Source: Nakamurella flavida
Lineage (GTDB): Bacteria > Actinomycetota > Actinomycetes > Mycobacteriales > Nakamurellaceae
NCBI RefSeq assembly: GCF_030811475.1
Contig: NZ_JAUSQV010000001.1
Coordinates: forward strand, 682,001-746,000
Direction: 5' to 3'
DNA length: 64,000 nucleotides
In this document: piece after piece, positions 8,055-16,413 of the stretch
Layout: each line of letters starts with the position of its first letter
Position numbering within the stretch: the stretch's first letter is position 1
Made by a program: the position numbers and the translations under genes
Notes under the pieces: generated by a model
What the model was told of the DNA's origin: nothing
Databases searched by the model: none
Seen by the model: the letters and a program-made list of their open reading frames with translations, nothing else

Positions 8055-8708
8055 ATGAGTGAGCTCGTCGTGGCGGGGGTGCTGTTCGATCTGGACGGCA
8101 CCCTCGTCGACTCCACCGGCAGCGTGAACCGCAACTGGACGCTGATGTGCGAGTCGATGGGCTGGCCGGTGGCCGAGGTCATCGGCCGGTTCCACGGCAT
8201 GCCGGCGTCCGGGGCGCTGCGGGTCATCGACCCCACGCTGTCCGACGCCCGCATCGCGGAGCTGAACGCGGTGCTCATCGCCGGGGAGACCGCCGACACC
8301 GACGGCGTCGTCCCGCTGCCCGGGGTGGTCGATCTGCTGGCCGGGCTGCCTGCGGACCGGTGGGCCATCGTCACCAGCTGCCCGCCGGGGCTGGCCGCGG
8401 CCCGTCTCGGCGCAGCCGGGCTGCCGATGCCCGACCGCATCATCACCTCGGCCGATGTCACCCGCGGGAAGCCCGATCCGGAGCCGTTCCGCCTCGGGGC
8501 GGGCCTGTTGGAGCTCGATCCGGCGCGCTGTCTGGCCGTCGAGGACGCGCCGGCCGGCGTCGCCTCCGCGCTGGCCGCCGGGTGCCAGGTCATGGCGGTC
8601 CGGACCTCGCACCCGGGGCTCGTCGTCGAGGGGGTGCGCGCCGCCGTGCCTGACCTGGCCGGGGTGCGCATCGCGGTGGAGGCGGACGGGCTGCACGTCA
8701 GCTGGTGA
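8055..8708 (+). CDS. HAD-superfamily sugar-phosphate phosphatase
   Basis: This 217-residue HAD phosphatase is of the beta-phosphoglucomutase/2-deoxyglucose-6-phosphatase branch. FDLDGTLVDS holds the nucleophile Asp12 and the acid Asp14. It is followed by an alpha-helical cap, motif II around VTSCPPG, the motif III lysine in RGKPDPEPF, and VEDAPAG as the metal-binding motif IV. The ATG at 8055 is preferred over the in-frame TTG twelve bases upstream. It lies 21 bp after the aldolase in the same operon and may remove phosphate from an aldolase product or a dead-end phosphoester. A strong hairpin terminator follows. Confidence 0.88.
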   Translation: MSELVVAGVLFDLDGTLVDSTGSVNRNWTLMCESMGWPVAEVIGRFHGMPASGALRVIDPTLSDARIAELNAVLIAGETADTDGVVPLPGVVDLLAGLPADRWAIVTSCPPGLAAARLGAAGLPMPDRIITSADVTRGKPDPEPFRLGAGLLELDPARCLAVEDAPAGVASALAAGCQVMAVRTSHPGLVVEGVRAAVPDLAGVRIAVEADGLHVSW

Positions 8709-8722
8709 ACGGGAACACGAGG

Positions 8723-8751
8723 GCGCCCGGCGGGATGATCCCGCCGGGCGC
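8723..8751. terminator. Bidirectional hairpin terminator
   Basis: The 12-bp stem GCGCCCGGCGGG / CCCGCCGGGCGC has a 5-nt loop. It sits between the convergent phosphatase and Gfo/Idh genes, so it can end both operons. A short TTCC follows on the plus strand. Confidence 0.85.
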
Positions 8752-8774
8752 TTCCTGGTGTACAGCAGCAGGTG

Positions 8775-9938
8775 TCAGCCGAGCGGCGGAACCGCGACCG
8801 CCGCACCCTGCTCGTTCGACCGGGCTGCCGCGGCGTAGAGCGTGTGGGTGTGCGCGGCCTCCTCGGGGCGGGCGGCGCCGAAGCGGTCGCCCAGCTCGCC
8901 GGCCCGCTCGGCCAGGAACGCCGCCCACATCTGCAGGATCGAGTCGGAAAAGCCGGACTCGAAGATGCCACCGGTGACGGTCGGCCACACCGACTGACTG
9001 CCCACGTCGATCTGCTGCCAGGCCTGCTCCTTGCCGATGCCCGGGATGTCGCGGACGGCGAAGACCTCGACCTGCTTCGGGTTCTTGGTGGAGAAGCGGA
9101 CGCCGCCGTCCATCCCGATGGCCTCGAACTCCCAGGTGTTCTTCTGGCCCGGGTCGATGCGGCGGGTGCTCACCGTCAGCGGGAAGCGGACGCCCTCGTG
9201 TTCGCTCCAGCAGTGCAGATCGGCGTTGTCCCAGGTGTCGCAGGGCACCGGGGTGCCGTCCGGTCCGGTGCGCTCGGGGACGATGTTCTGCAGCATGGCG
9301 TAGACCGACGTCGGCGCCCAGCCCAGCCGCAGCGGGACGTGCCAGCCGTGCAGGCCGAGATCGTTCATGACGCCGGCCTCGCCGCAGAACTGCGTCTGCC
9401 GCTTCCAGTTGATCGGCTTGGACACGTCCAGGTCGCTGCTGTGCAGGAAGCTGTTGTTCGCCCGCACGATGGTGCCCAGCGCGCCGGACTGCACGTAGCG
9501 GATCGCCCACTGGGCACCGGGGAAGAACGGCATCTCGCTGGAGCAGCGGACGAAGCTCTCCGGGTGCTCGGCCATCGCGGCCAGCACGGACTCCGCGGCC
9601 GGACCGTCGATACCGAAGGGCTTCTCGGCCAGCAGGGACTTCCCGGCCCGGATGACGTCGCCGTAGAGCTGCTCGTGCAGGTCGTGCCGGACGGCCACGT
9701 AGACGACGTCGATCGCGTCGTCGGTGAGCAGGTCGTGGTAGTCGGTCGTCGTGGTGGTGACGGTGTCGATCTGCTCGAACCAGGTCAGCGCGGCCGGGTT
9801 GATGTCGCACACCGCGGTCAGCCGGGGCCGCACCGGGTGGTCGATCAACGCGGGCCAACGGGCGATGGCCGCGGCGATCTCCCGGCCCATCAGGCCGCCG
9901 CCGATGATGGCGACGTTCACCGTCTGCTGGGTGCTCAT
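8775..9938 (-). CDS. Gfo/Idh/MocA-family oxidoreductase
   Basis: This 387-residue NAD(P)-dependent sugar or cyclitol oxidoreductase has the N-terminal Rossmann motif IIGGGLMG and the family EKPFG motif holding the catalytic lysine. An alpha/beta C-terminal domain includes GEAGVMNDLGLHGWH near the expected active-site His. Length is usual for the family. The start overlaps the stop of the upstream DhnA-type aldolase (ATGA), so the two form a leftward operon, and both are likely controlled from the palindrome at 10885-10898. Members act on sugars, inositols or sugar-nucleotides; the substrate here is not evident. Confidence 0.88.
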   Translation of the reverse strand: MSTQQTVNVAIIGGGLMGREIAAAIARWPALIDHPVRPRLTAVCDINPAALTWFEQIDTVTTTTTDYHDLLTDDAIDVVYVAVRHDLHEQLYGDVIRAGKSLLAEKPFGIDGPAAESVLAAMAEHPESFVRCSSEMPFFPGAQWAIRYVQSGALGTIVRANNSFLHSSDLDVSKPINWKRQTQFCGEAGVMNDLGLHGWHVPLRLGWAPTSVYAMLQNIVPERTGPDGTPVPCDTWDNADLHCWSEHEGVRFPLTVSTRRIDPGQKNTWEFEAIGMDGGVRFSTKNPKQVEVFAVRDIPGIGKEQAWQQIDVGSQSVWPTVTGGIFESGFSDSILQMWAAFLAERAGELGDRFGAARPEEAAHTHTLYAAAARSNEQGAAVAVPPLG

Positions 9939-10780
9939 GCCGCTCCCCCGCCGACCAGGGCCAGCGCATCGTCGACGGAGGCGCCGTCGTGCAGCACGGC
10001 CATCAGCGCGGCGGTGATACCGGCCGGGTTCTCGTGCTGGATCACGTTGCGGCCGTAGACGATCCCCTGGGCGCCCTGCTCCAGGACGGCGACAGTGCGC
10101 TCCAACAGCGTGCGGTCGTCGACGCGCCCGCCGCCGCGGACCAGCACCGGGACGTCACCGGCGACGGTGATGACCTTGTGGTAGTCGGTGATGTCGTCGG
10201 TGGGGTCGGCCTTGATGAGGTCGGCGCCGAGCTCCTTGGCCTGGCGCACCAGGGTGACGATCTTGGCGGTGTCGCCGTCGACCATGTATCCGCCGCCGGC
10301 CTTCGCGTTGTCCTGCATGACCAGGGGCTCGATCATCAACGGCATGCCGTAGCGGGTGGCCTGCTCGCGCAGCGCCATGATCGAGATGATGTTGGCCTCG
10401 CGGATCTCCGGGCGGCCGGGCAGGTGCATGAGATTGACGCACACCGCGACGGCGTCGAGGCGGACGGCCTCCTCGATGGCGAACGGCACGTGGTGGCTGA
10501 AGATGTGCGAGTCGAGCGGGTTGCCGTAGACGTTGGCGACGTCGGTGCGCATGACCAGCGCCGGCTTGGCCTTGCCCGGCTTGGCCTGCAGGTGGCGGGC
10601 CTGCCCGAGCGTCAACTGGATGGCGTCGGGGTTCGCGTCGACCAGGGTGTCCACCACCGCGGACATGTCCTCGATGCCGGTGATGAACGAGGGTTCGCCG
10701 AAGAAGCCGTGATCCACGGCCACGTCGAGCGCACGGCCGGACTTCGGGTTGAACAGACGGTTGAGCCGGTACAGCGACAT
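9935..10780 (-). CDS. DhnA/LsrF-type class I aldolase
   Basis: This 281-residue TIM-barrel protein is of the DhnA/LsrF/DeoC-like class I aldolase group. ALDVAVDHG begins the barrel. GADLIKADPTDD at about 185-196 carries Lys190 in the Schiff-base position. VRGGGRV and YGRNVIQ form the phosphate site at the barrel end. An AGGAG site lies a few bases before the ATG. It would cleave a phosphorylated ketose or a related keto acid. It is a different aldolase family from the one at 7113, so the island holds two cleavage enzymes. It is divergent from the PfkB operon and coupled to the Gfo/Idh gene downstream. Confidence 0.87.
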   Translation of the reverse strand: MSLYRLNRLFNPKSGRALDVAVDHGFFGEPSFITGIEDMSAVVDTLVDANPDAIQLTLGQARHLQAKPGKAKPALVMRTDVANVYGNPLDSHIFSHHVPFAIEEAVRLDAVAVCVNLMHLPGRPEIREANIISIMALREQATRYGMPLMIEPLVMQDNAKAGGGYMVDGDTAKIVTLVRQAKELGADLIKADPTDDITDYHKVITVAGDVPVLVRGGGRVDDRTLLERTVAVLEQGAQGIVYGRNVIQHENPAGITAALMAVLHDGASVDDALALVGGGAA

Positions 10781-10884
10781 CGCTCTCCTGACAGGTCCGG
10801 GCCGGCCGGGACGGGCCGGTCTCATGCCGTGGGACCGCTGCGGGGCAGGACGGTCCTCGGGGTCCGCCCAGACTAGCCAGAGTG

Positions 10885-10898
10885 AGACAACGTTGTCT
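10885..10898. promoter_or_regulatory. LacI-type operator, perfect palindrome AGACAACGTTGTCT
   Basis: This 14-bp perfect palindrome with a central CG lies in the 181-bp divergent gap between the aldolase and PfkB genes. It matches the other operators in the island except for the outer bases. LacI regulator 3, the last gene of the rightward operon, is the likely binder. Confidence 0.75.
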
Positions 10899-10961
10899 AG
10901 GCTGCGTTCCGACACCCGGCCCGGTCATCGCGGCCCGCCGGTCGATCAGGGACGAGGGCGC

Positions 10962-12023
10962 ATGACCAGCACCACCGGGTTGGCCGTTGCCGGACACATC
11001 TGCCTCGACCTGACTCCCACGCTGCCCGGTCCCGCCCGGGTGGAACCCGGCCAGCTCGTCGACATCGGCGCCCTGCGGATGAGCCTGGGTGGATCGGCGG
11101 CCAACACCGGGCGCGCGCTGGCCGATCTGGGCCGTCAGGTCGACGTGGTGGCCGGGGTCGGCGACGACCCGCTGGGCGCGGTGGTGGCCGCGGAGGTCGA
11201 GGCCTATCCGGGCCTGCACGGGCGCATCCAGGTCATCCCCGGATCGACCACCTCCTACAGCGTGGTCGTCGAGCCGCCCGGCACCGATCGCACCTTCTGG
11301 CACCACACCGGCGCCAACGCACTGTTCGACGGGGCCGCGCTCGACCCGGCCGGCCTCGACCTGCTGCACGTGGGCTATCCCCCGCTGCTGCCGGCGATGG
11401 CCGCCGCCGACGGCGCGGCCCTGGTCGACCTGTTCACCCGCGCGCGGGCCGCCGGCGCGACCACGTCCCTGGATCTGGCCGTGGTCGACCGGGACTCCGC
11501 CGTCGGGCGCATCGACTGGACCGCGGTGCTGCGGGCCTGCCTACCGCACACCGACGTGATCAGCCCCAGCGTCGACGACCTCACCTCGGCGCTCGGCCTG
11601 GATGCGCCGACCGACGACGCGGCCGCGGCCGCGCTGGCCGCCGACCTGGCCGGGCGACTGTTGGCCTGGGGCGCGGCCGTGGTCGTGCTGTCCGACGGTG
11701 GCCGCGGGCTGCTCGTCCGCACCGCGGGACGGGAGCGGCTCGCTGCCGGGGGGCGCGTCCTGGCCCCGATGGCGGACACCTGGGCCGACGCCGACTTCCG
11801 CATCCTGCCGGTCCCGGTGGCCGACCCGCGCACGACGAACGGCGCCGGCGACGCGTGCACAGCCGGGTTGCTCGCCGGGCTCGTGGCCGGTGGAACGCCC
11901 CGCCAGGCCGTGACTCTCGCCGCCGCGACCGCGGCCGTGGTGATCTCCGGCCGCCGCCCCACCCCGGACGTGGTGCTGGCGGGGAACCCGGAACTGGCCG
12001 GGTTGTTCGCCACCCGCCCCTGA
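10962..12023 (+). CDS. PfkB-family carbohydrate kinase
   Basis: This 353-residue ribokinase-like kinase has the N-terminal LAVAGHICLDLTP strand and the first PfkB signature around LGGSAANTGRALADLG. Near the C-terminus lies the second signature TTNGAGDACTAGLLAG, whose Asp is the catalytic base. It would phosphorylate a sugar, sugar phosphate or nucleoside. It starts a rightward operon with the ManA-like protein and LacI regulator 3. Together with the divergent aldolase it could form a kinase-aldolase module. The exact substrate is unknown. Confidence 0.9.
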   Translation: MTSTTGLAVAGHICLDLTPTLPGPARVEPGQLVDIGALRMSLGGSAANTGRALADLGRQVDVVAGVGDDPLGAVVAAEVEAYPGLHGRIQVIPGSTTSYSVVVEPPGTDRTFWHHTGANALFDGAALDPAGLDLLHVGYPPLLPAMAAADGAALVDLFTRARAAGATTSLDLAVVDRDSAVGRIDWTAVLRACLPHTDVISPSVDDLTSALGLDAPTDDAAAAALAADLAGRLLAWGAAVVVLSDGGRGLLVRTAGRERLAAGGRVLAPMADTWADADFRILPVPVADPRTTNGAGDACTAGLLAGLVAGGTPRQAVTLAAATAAVVISGRRPTPDVVLAGNPELAGLFATRP

Positions 12024-12059
12024 CCCCCGCTGCCCTCCCCGACCCCCCGAAGGACACCC

Positions 12060-13067
12060 ATGGACCTGCTGCAGCTCCCCGCCAACCAGCCGCGCGACCG
12101 CTTCTACCGCGGGGGCGAGCGCATCGCGGAGTTCCGTGGGGACGGCCCGGCCGCACCGAACACCCCGGAGGACTGGGTCGGGTCGACCACGTGCGTGCGC
12201 GGGCAGGACCCGGTGGGCCGCACCCGCTTGGCGGACGGCACCGATCTCGCCGACGCCGTGGCCGCCGACCCGGCCGGCTGGCTGGGCGACGATCACGTGG
12301 CGGCGTTCGGTGCCGACACCATGCTCCTGGTCAAGCTGCTGGATGCCGGCCAGCGCCTGCCCATCCACGCCCACCCGCACCGGACGTTCGCCCACGAGCA
12401 TCTCGGCTCCGCGCACGGCAAGGCCGAGGCATGGTTCCTGCTCACCCCCGGCGTCGTCCACCTCGGCCTGCGCGAGGACATCGCCAGCGACCGGTTGCTG
12501 GCGATGATCGAGAACCAGGACACCGACGAACTGCTCGAGCTGATGCACCGCATCGAGGTGCCGGCCGGGCACACGGTCTACGTCCCGCCGGGGGTGCTGC
12601 ACGCGATCGGCGAGGGCATCCTGCTGGTGGAGGTGCAGGAGCCCGAGGACCTGTCGATCCTGCTCGAGTGGCGTGGGTTCGACCTGGACGGGGTGACCGA
12701 CGGTCACCTCGATCTCGGGTTCGCCACCGCACTGGAGGCGGTGGAGACCACTGCCCGCACCGCGGCGGACGTGGCCGCACTGGTCCGCGGACCCGTCGAG
12801 GACGGTGACTGCCTGCCCGCGGAGAGTGCCCCGTACTTCCGCCTCGATCGACTGGCCGTCGACGGTGGGCGTTCGGTCCCGGCCGGATTCGGCGTGCTCG
12901 TGGTGGTCGACGGTCCGGTGACCGTCGGCGGAACGGCCTCCGGCGCCCGGATCGACGCACCGGCGGGGGCCACCGTGCTGATCCCGTTCGCCGCCGGGGA
13001 CCTCACGCTCGCCGGGTCCGGCGCCGTGGTGCTGGCCCGTCCGCCGTTGGCGCGCCGAGCGTCGTGA
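12060..13067 (+). CDS. manA: Mannose-6-phosphate isomerase-like protein, type I
   Basis: This 335-residue cupin-type phosphomannose isomerase has the metal-binding cluster around LPIHAHPHRTFAHEH, the zinc-ligand Glu in HGKAEAW and the His in YVPPGVLHAIG. It would interconvert mannose 6-phosphate and fructose 6-phosphate, or a related aldose-ketose phosphate pair. It sits between a PfkB kinase and a LacI gene, and its stop overlaps the LacI GTG start. Because it lies in a catabolic operon and not with GDP-mannose genes, a peripheral isomerase for the island sugar is more likely than the housekeeping enzyme. Confidence 0.85.
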   Translation: MDLLQLPANQPRDRFYRGGERIAEFRGDGPAAPNTPEDWVGSTTCVRGQDPVGRTRLADGTDLADAVAADPAGWLGDDHVAAFGADTMLLVKLLDAGQRLPIHAHPHRTFAHEHLGSAHGKAEAWFLLTPGVVHLGLREDIASDRLLAMIENQDTDELLELMHRIEVPAGHTVYVPPGVLHAIGEGILLVEVQEPEDLSILLEWRGFDLDGVTDGHLDLGFATALEAVETTARTAADVAALVRGPVEDGDCLPAESAPYFRLDRLAVDGGRSVPAGFGVLVVVDGPVTVGGTASGARIDAPAGATVLIPFAAGDLTLAGSGAVVLARPPLARRAS

Positions 13068-14101
13068 CGGTCCCGGGGCGGGCCGATCGTCCGCCGACGA
13101 TGAACGACGTCGCGCGGGAGGCCGGCGTCGCCCTCAAGACGGTGTCGCGGTTCGTCAACGGCGAGCGGAACATCGATCCCGTGTTGGCCGGCCGGATCGG
13201 TGCAGCCATCGGAACCCTCGGCTACCGGCGGAATCTCGCTGCAGCGAGCCTGCGGCCGGGCCGGAGTTCCCGGACCATCGGGCTGATCATCAGCGACCTG
13301 GCCAACCCGTACTACTCCACGATCGCCCGGGCCATCGAGCTGCTCGCCCGGGAGCACGGGTTCCTGCTCACCACGGCGAGTTCGGACGAGGAGGGTGACC
13401 GGCACGACGCCCTGGTCGACCGTCTGCTGGGCCAACAGGTCGAAGGGTTGATCGTGGTGCCGCCGCGACAGGCCGGCCGGGCGTGGTCCCAGGTGCCCGG
13501 GCCGGTACCCCCGGTCGTCTTCCTCGACCGGCCGGGCGACCTGGCCGGGGCGGACACGATCCTGGCCGACAACGCCGGCGGCGCGCGTGCCGCGACGGTC
13601 GAGCTGCTGGCGCAGGGCGCCCGGTCGGTGGCCTTCGTCGGGGATTCCCGGGCGATCAGCACCATGGCCGAGCGCTACCGCGGGTACGCCGACGCCCTGG
13701 CCGAGCACGGGCTCGCCCCCGATCCGGCGCTGGTCAGCGCGGCCGCCCACAGCAAGGACCAGGCGGCCGCGGTGGTCGCCGAGCTGATGGCCAGCGGCGC
13801 GGCCGACGCGGTCTTCGCCGCCAACAACCGGGCCAGCCTCGGTGCCGTCCTGGCCTTCCGGGAGTCCGGCCGTCGCCTGCCGCTCATCGGTTTCGACGAC
13901 TTCGAGGCCGCGGCCCTGCTGACCCCCGCCGTGTCGGTGGTCAGCCAGGACGTCACCGAGATGGGCCGGCTGGCCGCCGAACTGGTGCTCGACCGACTCT
14001 CCGGCGCCCCGGCCCGGAGCGACCGGCTCCAGATACTGCCGACGCGGCTGATCCTGCGGGGGTCGGAGCGGGTCGGTCACGCTGCCGGGGGCGATCGGTA
14101 G
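13064..14101 (+). CDS. LacI-family transcriptional regulator 3
   Basis: This 345-residue LacI/GalR regulator starts at a GTG that overlaps the ManA stop (GTGA). The helix-turn-helix (MNDVAREAGVALKTVSRFVN) begins at about residue 13, giving a slightly longer N-terminus than usual; the internal ATG at that point is an alternative start. The effector domain follows from about residue 70. It is less similar to regulators 1 and 2 than they are to each other. It is the last gene of the PfkB-ManA operon and probably acts on the palindrome in the divergent promoter upstream of PfkB. Confidence 0.92.
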   Translation: MTVPGRADRPPTMNDVAREAGVALKTVSRFVNGERNIDPVLAGRIGAAIGTLGYRRNLAAASLRPGRSSRTIGLIISDLANPYYSTIARAIELLAREHGFLLTTASSDEEGDRHDALVDRLLGQQVEGLIVVPPRQAGRAWSQVPGPVPPVVFLDRPGDLAGADTILADNAGGARAATVELLAQGARSVAFVGDSRAISTMAERYRGYADALAEHGLAPDPALVSAAAHSKDQAAAVVAELMASGAADAVFAANNRASLGAVLAFRESGRRLPLIGFDDFEAAALLTPAVSVVSQDVTEMGRLAAELVLDRLSGAPARSDRLQILPTRLILRGSERVGHAAGGDR

Positions 14102-14110
14102 GTTCGACGG

Positions 14111-14983
14111 GTGGCCAGGCGACTGTGGGGTGCGGTGCTGCTCTGCGCCGTGCTGCTGGCCGTCGCGGTGATCTCCGGGGTGGTCAACCACGTCCGGCCC
14201 GGGACGGCCACCGCCGAGCCGGTGCGGCCGGTTCCGCAGGTCGGCGACTGCCAACCGGTTCCCGATCCGCAGGCCGTTCCCCCGTCCGGTTTCGGCCTGC
14301 CCAGTCCGGTGCTGGCGCCGTGCGACGGTCCCCGGGCGGCCGAGGTCATCCTGGTCTTCCCGGACTACGCCGCCGCCGATGTCGTCACCGCCGACGCGGT
14401 GTCCCCGCTCGACCGGTGCGCGGAGCTGATGGACCCCTATCTCGGTCTGCCGTCCACTCCCGTGGGTCCGACCGCATGGGTCCCGGCGCAGTGGGTGGTC
14501 GTGGACCTGGCCGGCCCCGACGCCCGTCAGCGGGCCGCCGGGCAGGTGTGGGCCGCCTGCCTGATCCACCCGGTGTCCCCCACCGGGGACGCCCCGGTTT
14601 TCCTCGGATCGGCCCGGGGAGTGATGTCCCGGCCCGGGCCGGAGAGCGCCGTGCTGTCGGCGTGTCTCGACGAGCCGGACGGCGGTCCGGTCAGCTGTCT
14701 GGAGCCGCACCGGTCGGAGACGCTCGGCTACCGGAGTGTTCCCCGCGGGACCCCGGAGGAGGAGCTGCAGGCCTCGTGCGCCGAGCTGGTGGCCCGGTCC
14801 ACCGCGATGCCCGACCCCACCGCGGGCGGTGCACTCACCACCACGGTCACCCGGGTCCCGGTCGACACCAACTACTCCGACGCCGTCCCGACCGCGCTGT
14901 GCAACGTGGACACCACCGACCCCGCCCGGTCCCTCACCTCGACCCTGCGCAATCTGGGGACGACCCCGCCGCCGCTGACCTGA
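14111..14983 (+). CDS. Membrane-anchored secreted protein of unknown function
   Basis: This protein of 290 residues starts with GTG. A single hydrophobic segment at about residues 5-24 follows Arg-Arg, so it is either a signal anchor or a signal peptide. The rest is extracytoplasmic, Pro-rich, with spaced cysteines (in QVGDCQPV, LAPCDGP, LDRCAEL, WAACLIH, LSACLDE, VSCLEPH, QASCAEL and TALCNVD) suited to disulfides. The layout recalls the septum-formation-domain proteins of actinobacteria, but I do not assign it with certainty. It begins 9 bp after the LacI gene on the same strand and may be read through from that operon. Confidence 0.7.
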   Translation: MARRLWGAVLLCAVLLAVAVISGVVNHVRPGTATAEPVRPVPQVGDCQPVPDPQAVPPSGFGLPSPVLAPCDGPRAAEVILVFPDYAAADVVTADAVSPLDRCAELMDPYLGLPSTPVGPTAWVPAQWVVVDLAGPDARQRAAGQVWAACLIHPVSPTGDAPVFLGSARGVMSRPGPESAVLSACLDEPDGGPVSCLEPHRSETLGYRSVPRGTPEEELQASCAELVARSTAMPDPTAGGALTTTVTRVPVDTNYSDAVPTALCNVDTTDPARSLTSTLRNLGTTPPPLT

Positions 14984-15033
14984 GGCGGCCGGTCACGGCT
15001 GCGCTCGACACGTTCCCCCAGTGCCACAGCCCA

Positions 15034-15402
15034 TCAGCCGGATGCGTCCTCGATGAGGTTGAGCTGCGTCCCGTCGAGGTCAATGAGGTACGCCGCCCGC
15101 TGGCCCCAGCTCCGCCGCGCGATCGGCGTCAGTCGTGGGATCCCCCGGGCGGCCAGGGGTACGTCGGATGCGGCGACGTCCGCCCACAACGCGTCCAGAT
15201 CGGCGACCCGCACGCTGCACAGGAAGGAGCTCGTCGCCGGATCCAGATCCGGGAAGGGGAAGAACTCCAGGACGAGCGACCCGCGACGCAGGATCATCCA
15301 GCCGTCGTCCCGGAACGTCTCGACAAAACCGAAGCCGCCGTAGAACGCGCTGGTCGCCGCCAGGTCGCGGGCGGGCAGGTTGGGCACGGTGCGGACGGCC
15401 AT
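15034..15402 (-). CDS. VOC/bleomycin-resistance-like protein
   Basis: This protein of 122 residues has the two beta-alpha-beta-beta-beta halves of the vicinal-oxygen-chelate fold: VPNLPARDLAATSAFYGGFGF at the start, LVLEFFPF in the middle and AAYLIDLDGTQLNLIE at the end. The length and layout match dimeric bleomycin-binding proteins of the Ble/Shble type, which sequester drug rather than catalyse. The metal residues of glyoxalases are not obviously kept. It is a monocistronic gene, divergent from the small monooxygenase-like gene across a 316-bp gap. A different small-molecule-binding role is possible. Confidence 0.8.
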   Translation of the reverse strand: MAVRTVPNLPARDLAATSAFYGGFGFVETFRDDGWMILRRGSLVLEFFPFPDLDPATSSFLCSVRVADLDALWADVAASDVPLAARGIPRLTPIARRSWGQRAAYLIDLDGTQLNLIEDASG

Positions 15403-15718
15403 GGCGCCAGTCTGCGCCCGGTGGCCCCTCTGTCCGCCGAGGCCGGCCGAGGGACGCCCGATCGTGACCCGAGGCGACCTGACGACCGGGGGCCGGCGGC
15501 CGGGCCGGACGATGAGCCGAGGGGAGCTCGCGCCGGGGACGGCGAGTCCGACGGACCCGGACCGCTTCTCCACCCCGCCACGGAGGTAGGGGCCGCCGAC
15601 CGGGGTGTTCCTGTTCTCCCCGGCAGGTTTCATCCTGCACGTGCAGGTCCCTCTCACAGGGCCGGCCTGTGCGCTGGAACCCGAACCGCTCACCTCGACA
15701 ACCACCGATCGGAGCACC
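15403..15718. other. Divergent intergenic region with a 14-bp palindrome
   Basis: This gap of 316 bp lies between the VOC gene (leftward) and the ABM-domain gene (rightward). The only clear element is the perfect palindrome CCTGCACGTGCAGG at 15634-15647, about 72 bp before the ABM start. It could be a regulator site. I see no supported gene. Confidence 0.5.
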
Positions 15719-16021
15719 ATGCCCATCACGGCCTTCCTCGACCTCCGTCTGAAGCCCGACGCCCCCGAGGTGGGGCTGGCCCACCTGCAGACGGTGCTCG
15801 CAGACACCCGCGCGTTCCCGGGCTGTCTGGGCGTCGAGGTCCTCGTCGACCGGGCCGACCCGGCCCACGTCGTGGCCGTCGAGAAATGGGCCGATGCGGA
15901 GGCCGACGGCCGGTACCGCGCCTGGCGGGCCGGCGACGGGGCCAGCGGGCTGGGCGACCACTTGGCCGGACCGCCGACTCTCACCCTCTTCGACACCGAC
16001 ACGGTTATCGCTTCGGCCTGA
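15719..16021 (+). CDS. Antibiotic-biosynthesis-monooxygenase (ABM)-fold protein
   Basis: This protein of 100 residues has the dimeric ferredoxin-like ABM layout: an N-terminal strand ITAFLDLRLKP, a helix over about residues 20-34, then GCLGVEVLVDRADPAHVVAVEKW, the usual core with a Trp. Such proteins act as small monooxygenases, quinol-related enzymes or stress proteins. A GGAG site lies just before the ATG. No partner gene is adjacent on the same strand, so the function cannot be refined. Confidence 0.75.
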   Translation: MPITAFLDLRLKPDAPEVGLAHLQTVLADTRAFPGCLGVEVLVDRADPAHVVAVEKWADAEADGRYRAWRAGDGASGLGDHLAGPPTLTLFDTDTVIASA

Positions 16022-16413
16022 GGCCGGGACGATCTCGACCCGGGTGGTCGTCGAATCCGTCCGGTCCCCTGTCCCCCGGACGATGATTGACATCCCCTCG
16101 GAGCAGGACGTCCCCTCCGGGCCCCTGCGACCCGGGCCCCGGGGCTCCGTGCACACTGCGCCGACCGCATGACACCGCCTTCGCCGACGGCAACGAGCTC
16201 TGCTGGCCGTCCACTACTACCGCTGCGGGTGCTCGTCCGGTCGTGCTGATGGTCCGGCGGGGACGTTCTCGGCCGATGGTTCCCGGCCGACGATCGCGCA
16301 CGGTCGGGAACGGGCGGTGGCGCCGCGTGCTTCTGTAGCCGTGACCACCCCAGCCCCCGCGGTCCGTCCGGGACCAGGGCGGACCGGACGGACCGCATGG
16401 TTCCGGCGGGGGC
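16022..16413. other. Intergenic region, no gene seen
   Basis: This gap of 392 bp lies between the convergent ABM and MFS genes. Short open frames exist on both strands but none has a good start site or recognisable protein character. The only structured element is the hairpin near its right end, annotated separately; a weaker 7-bp hairpin lies at 16269-16290. Confidence 0.6.
16359..16396 (-). terminator. Hairpin terminator of the MFS gene
   Basis: The perfect 13-bp stem GCGGTCCGTCCGG / CCGGACGGACCGC with a 12-nt loop begins 18 nt past the MFS stop codon on the minus strand. There is no long U-tract, as is common in high-GC actinobacteria. Confidence 0.7.

Noticed and set aside
16022-16413. 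Short open frames in the gap before the MFS gene
   Set aside because: They overlap on both strands, lack ribosome-binding sites and show no protein-like features.
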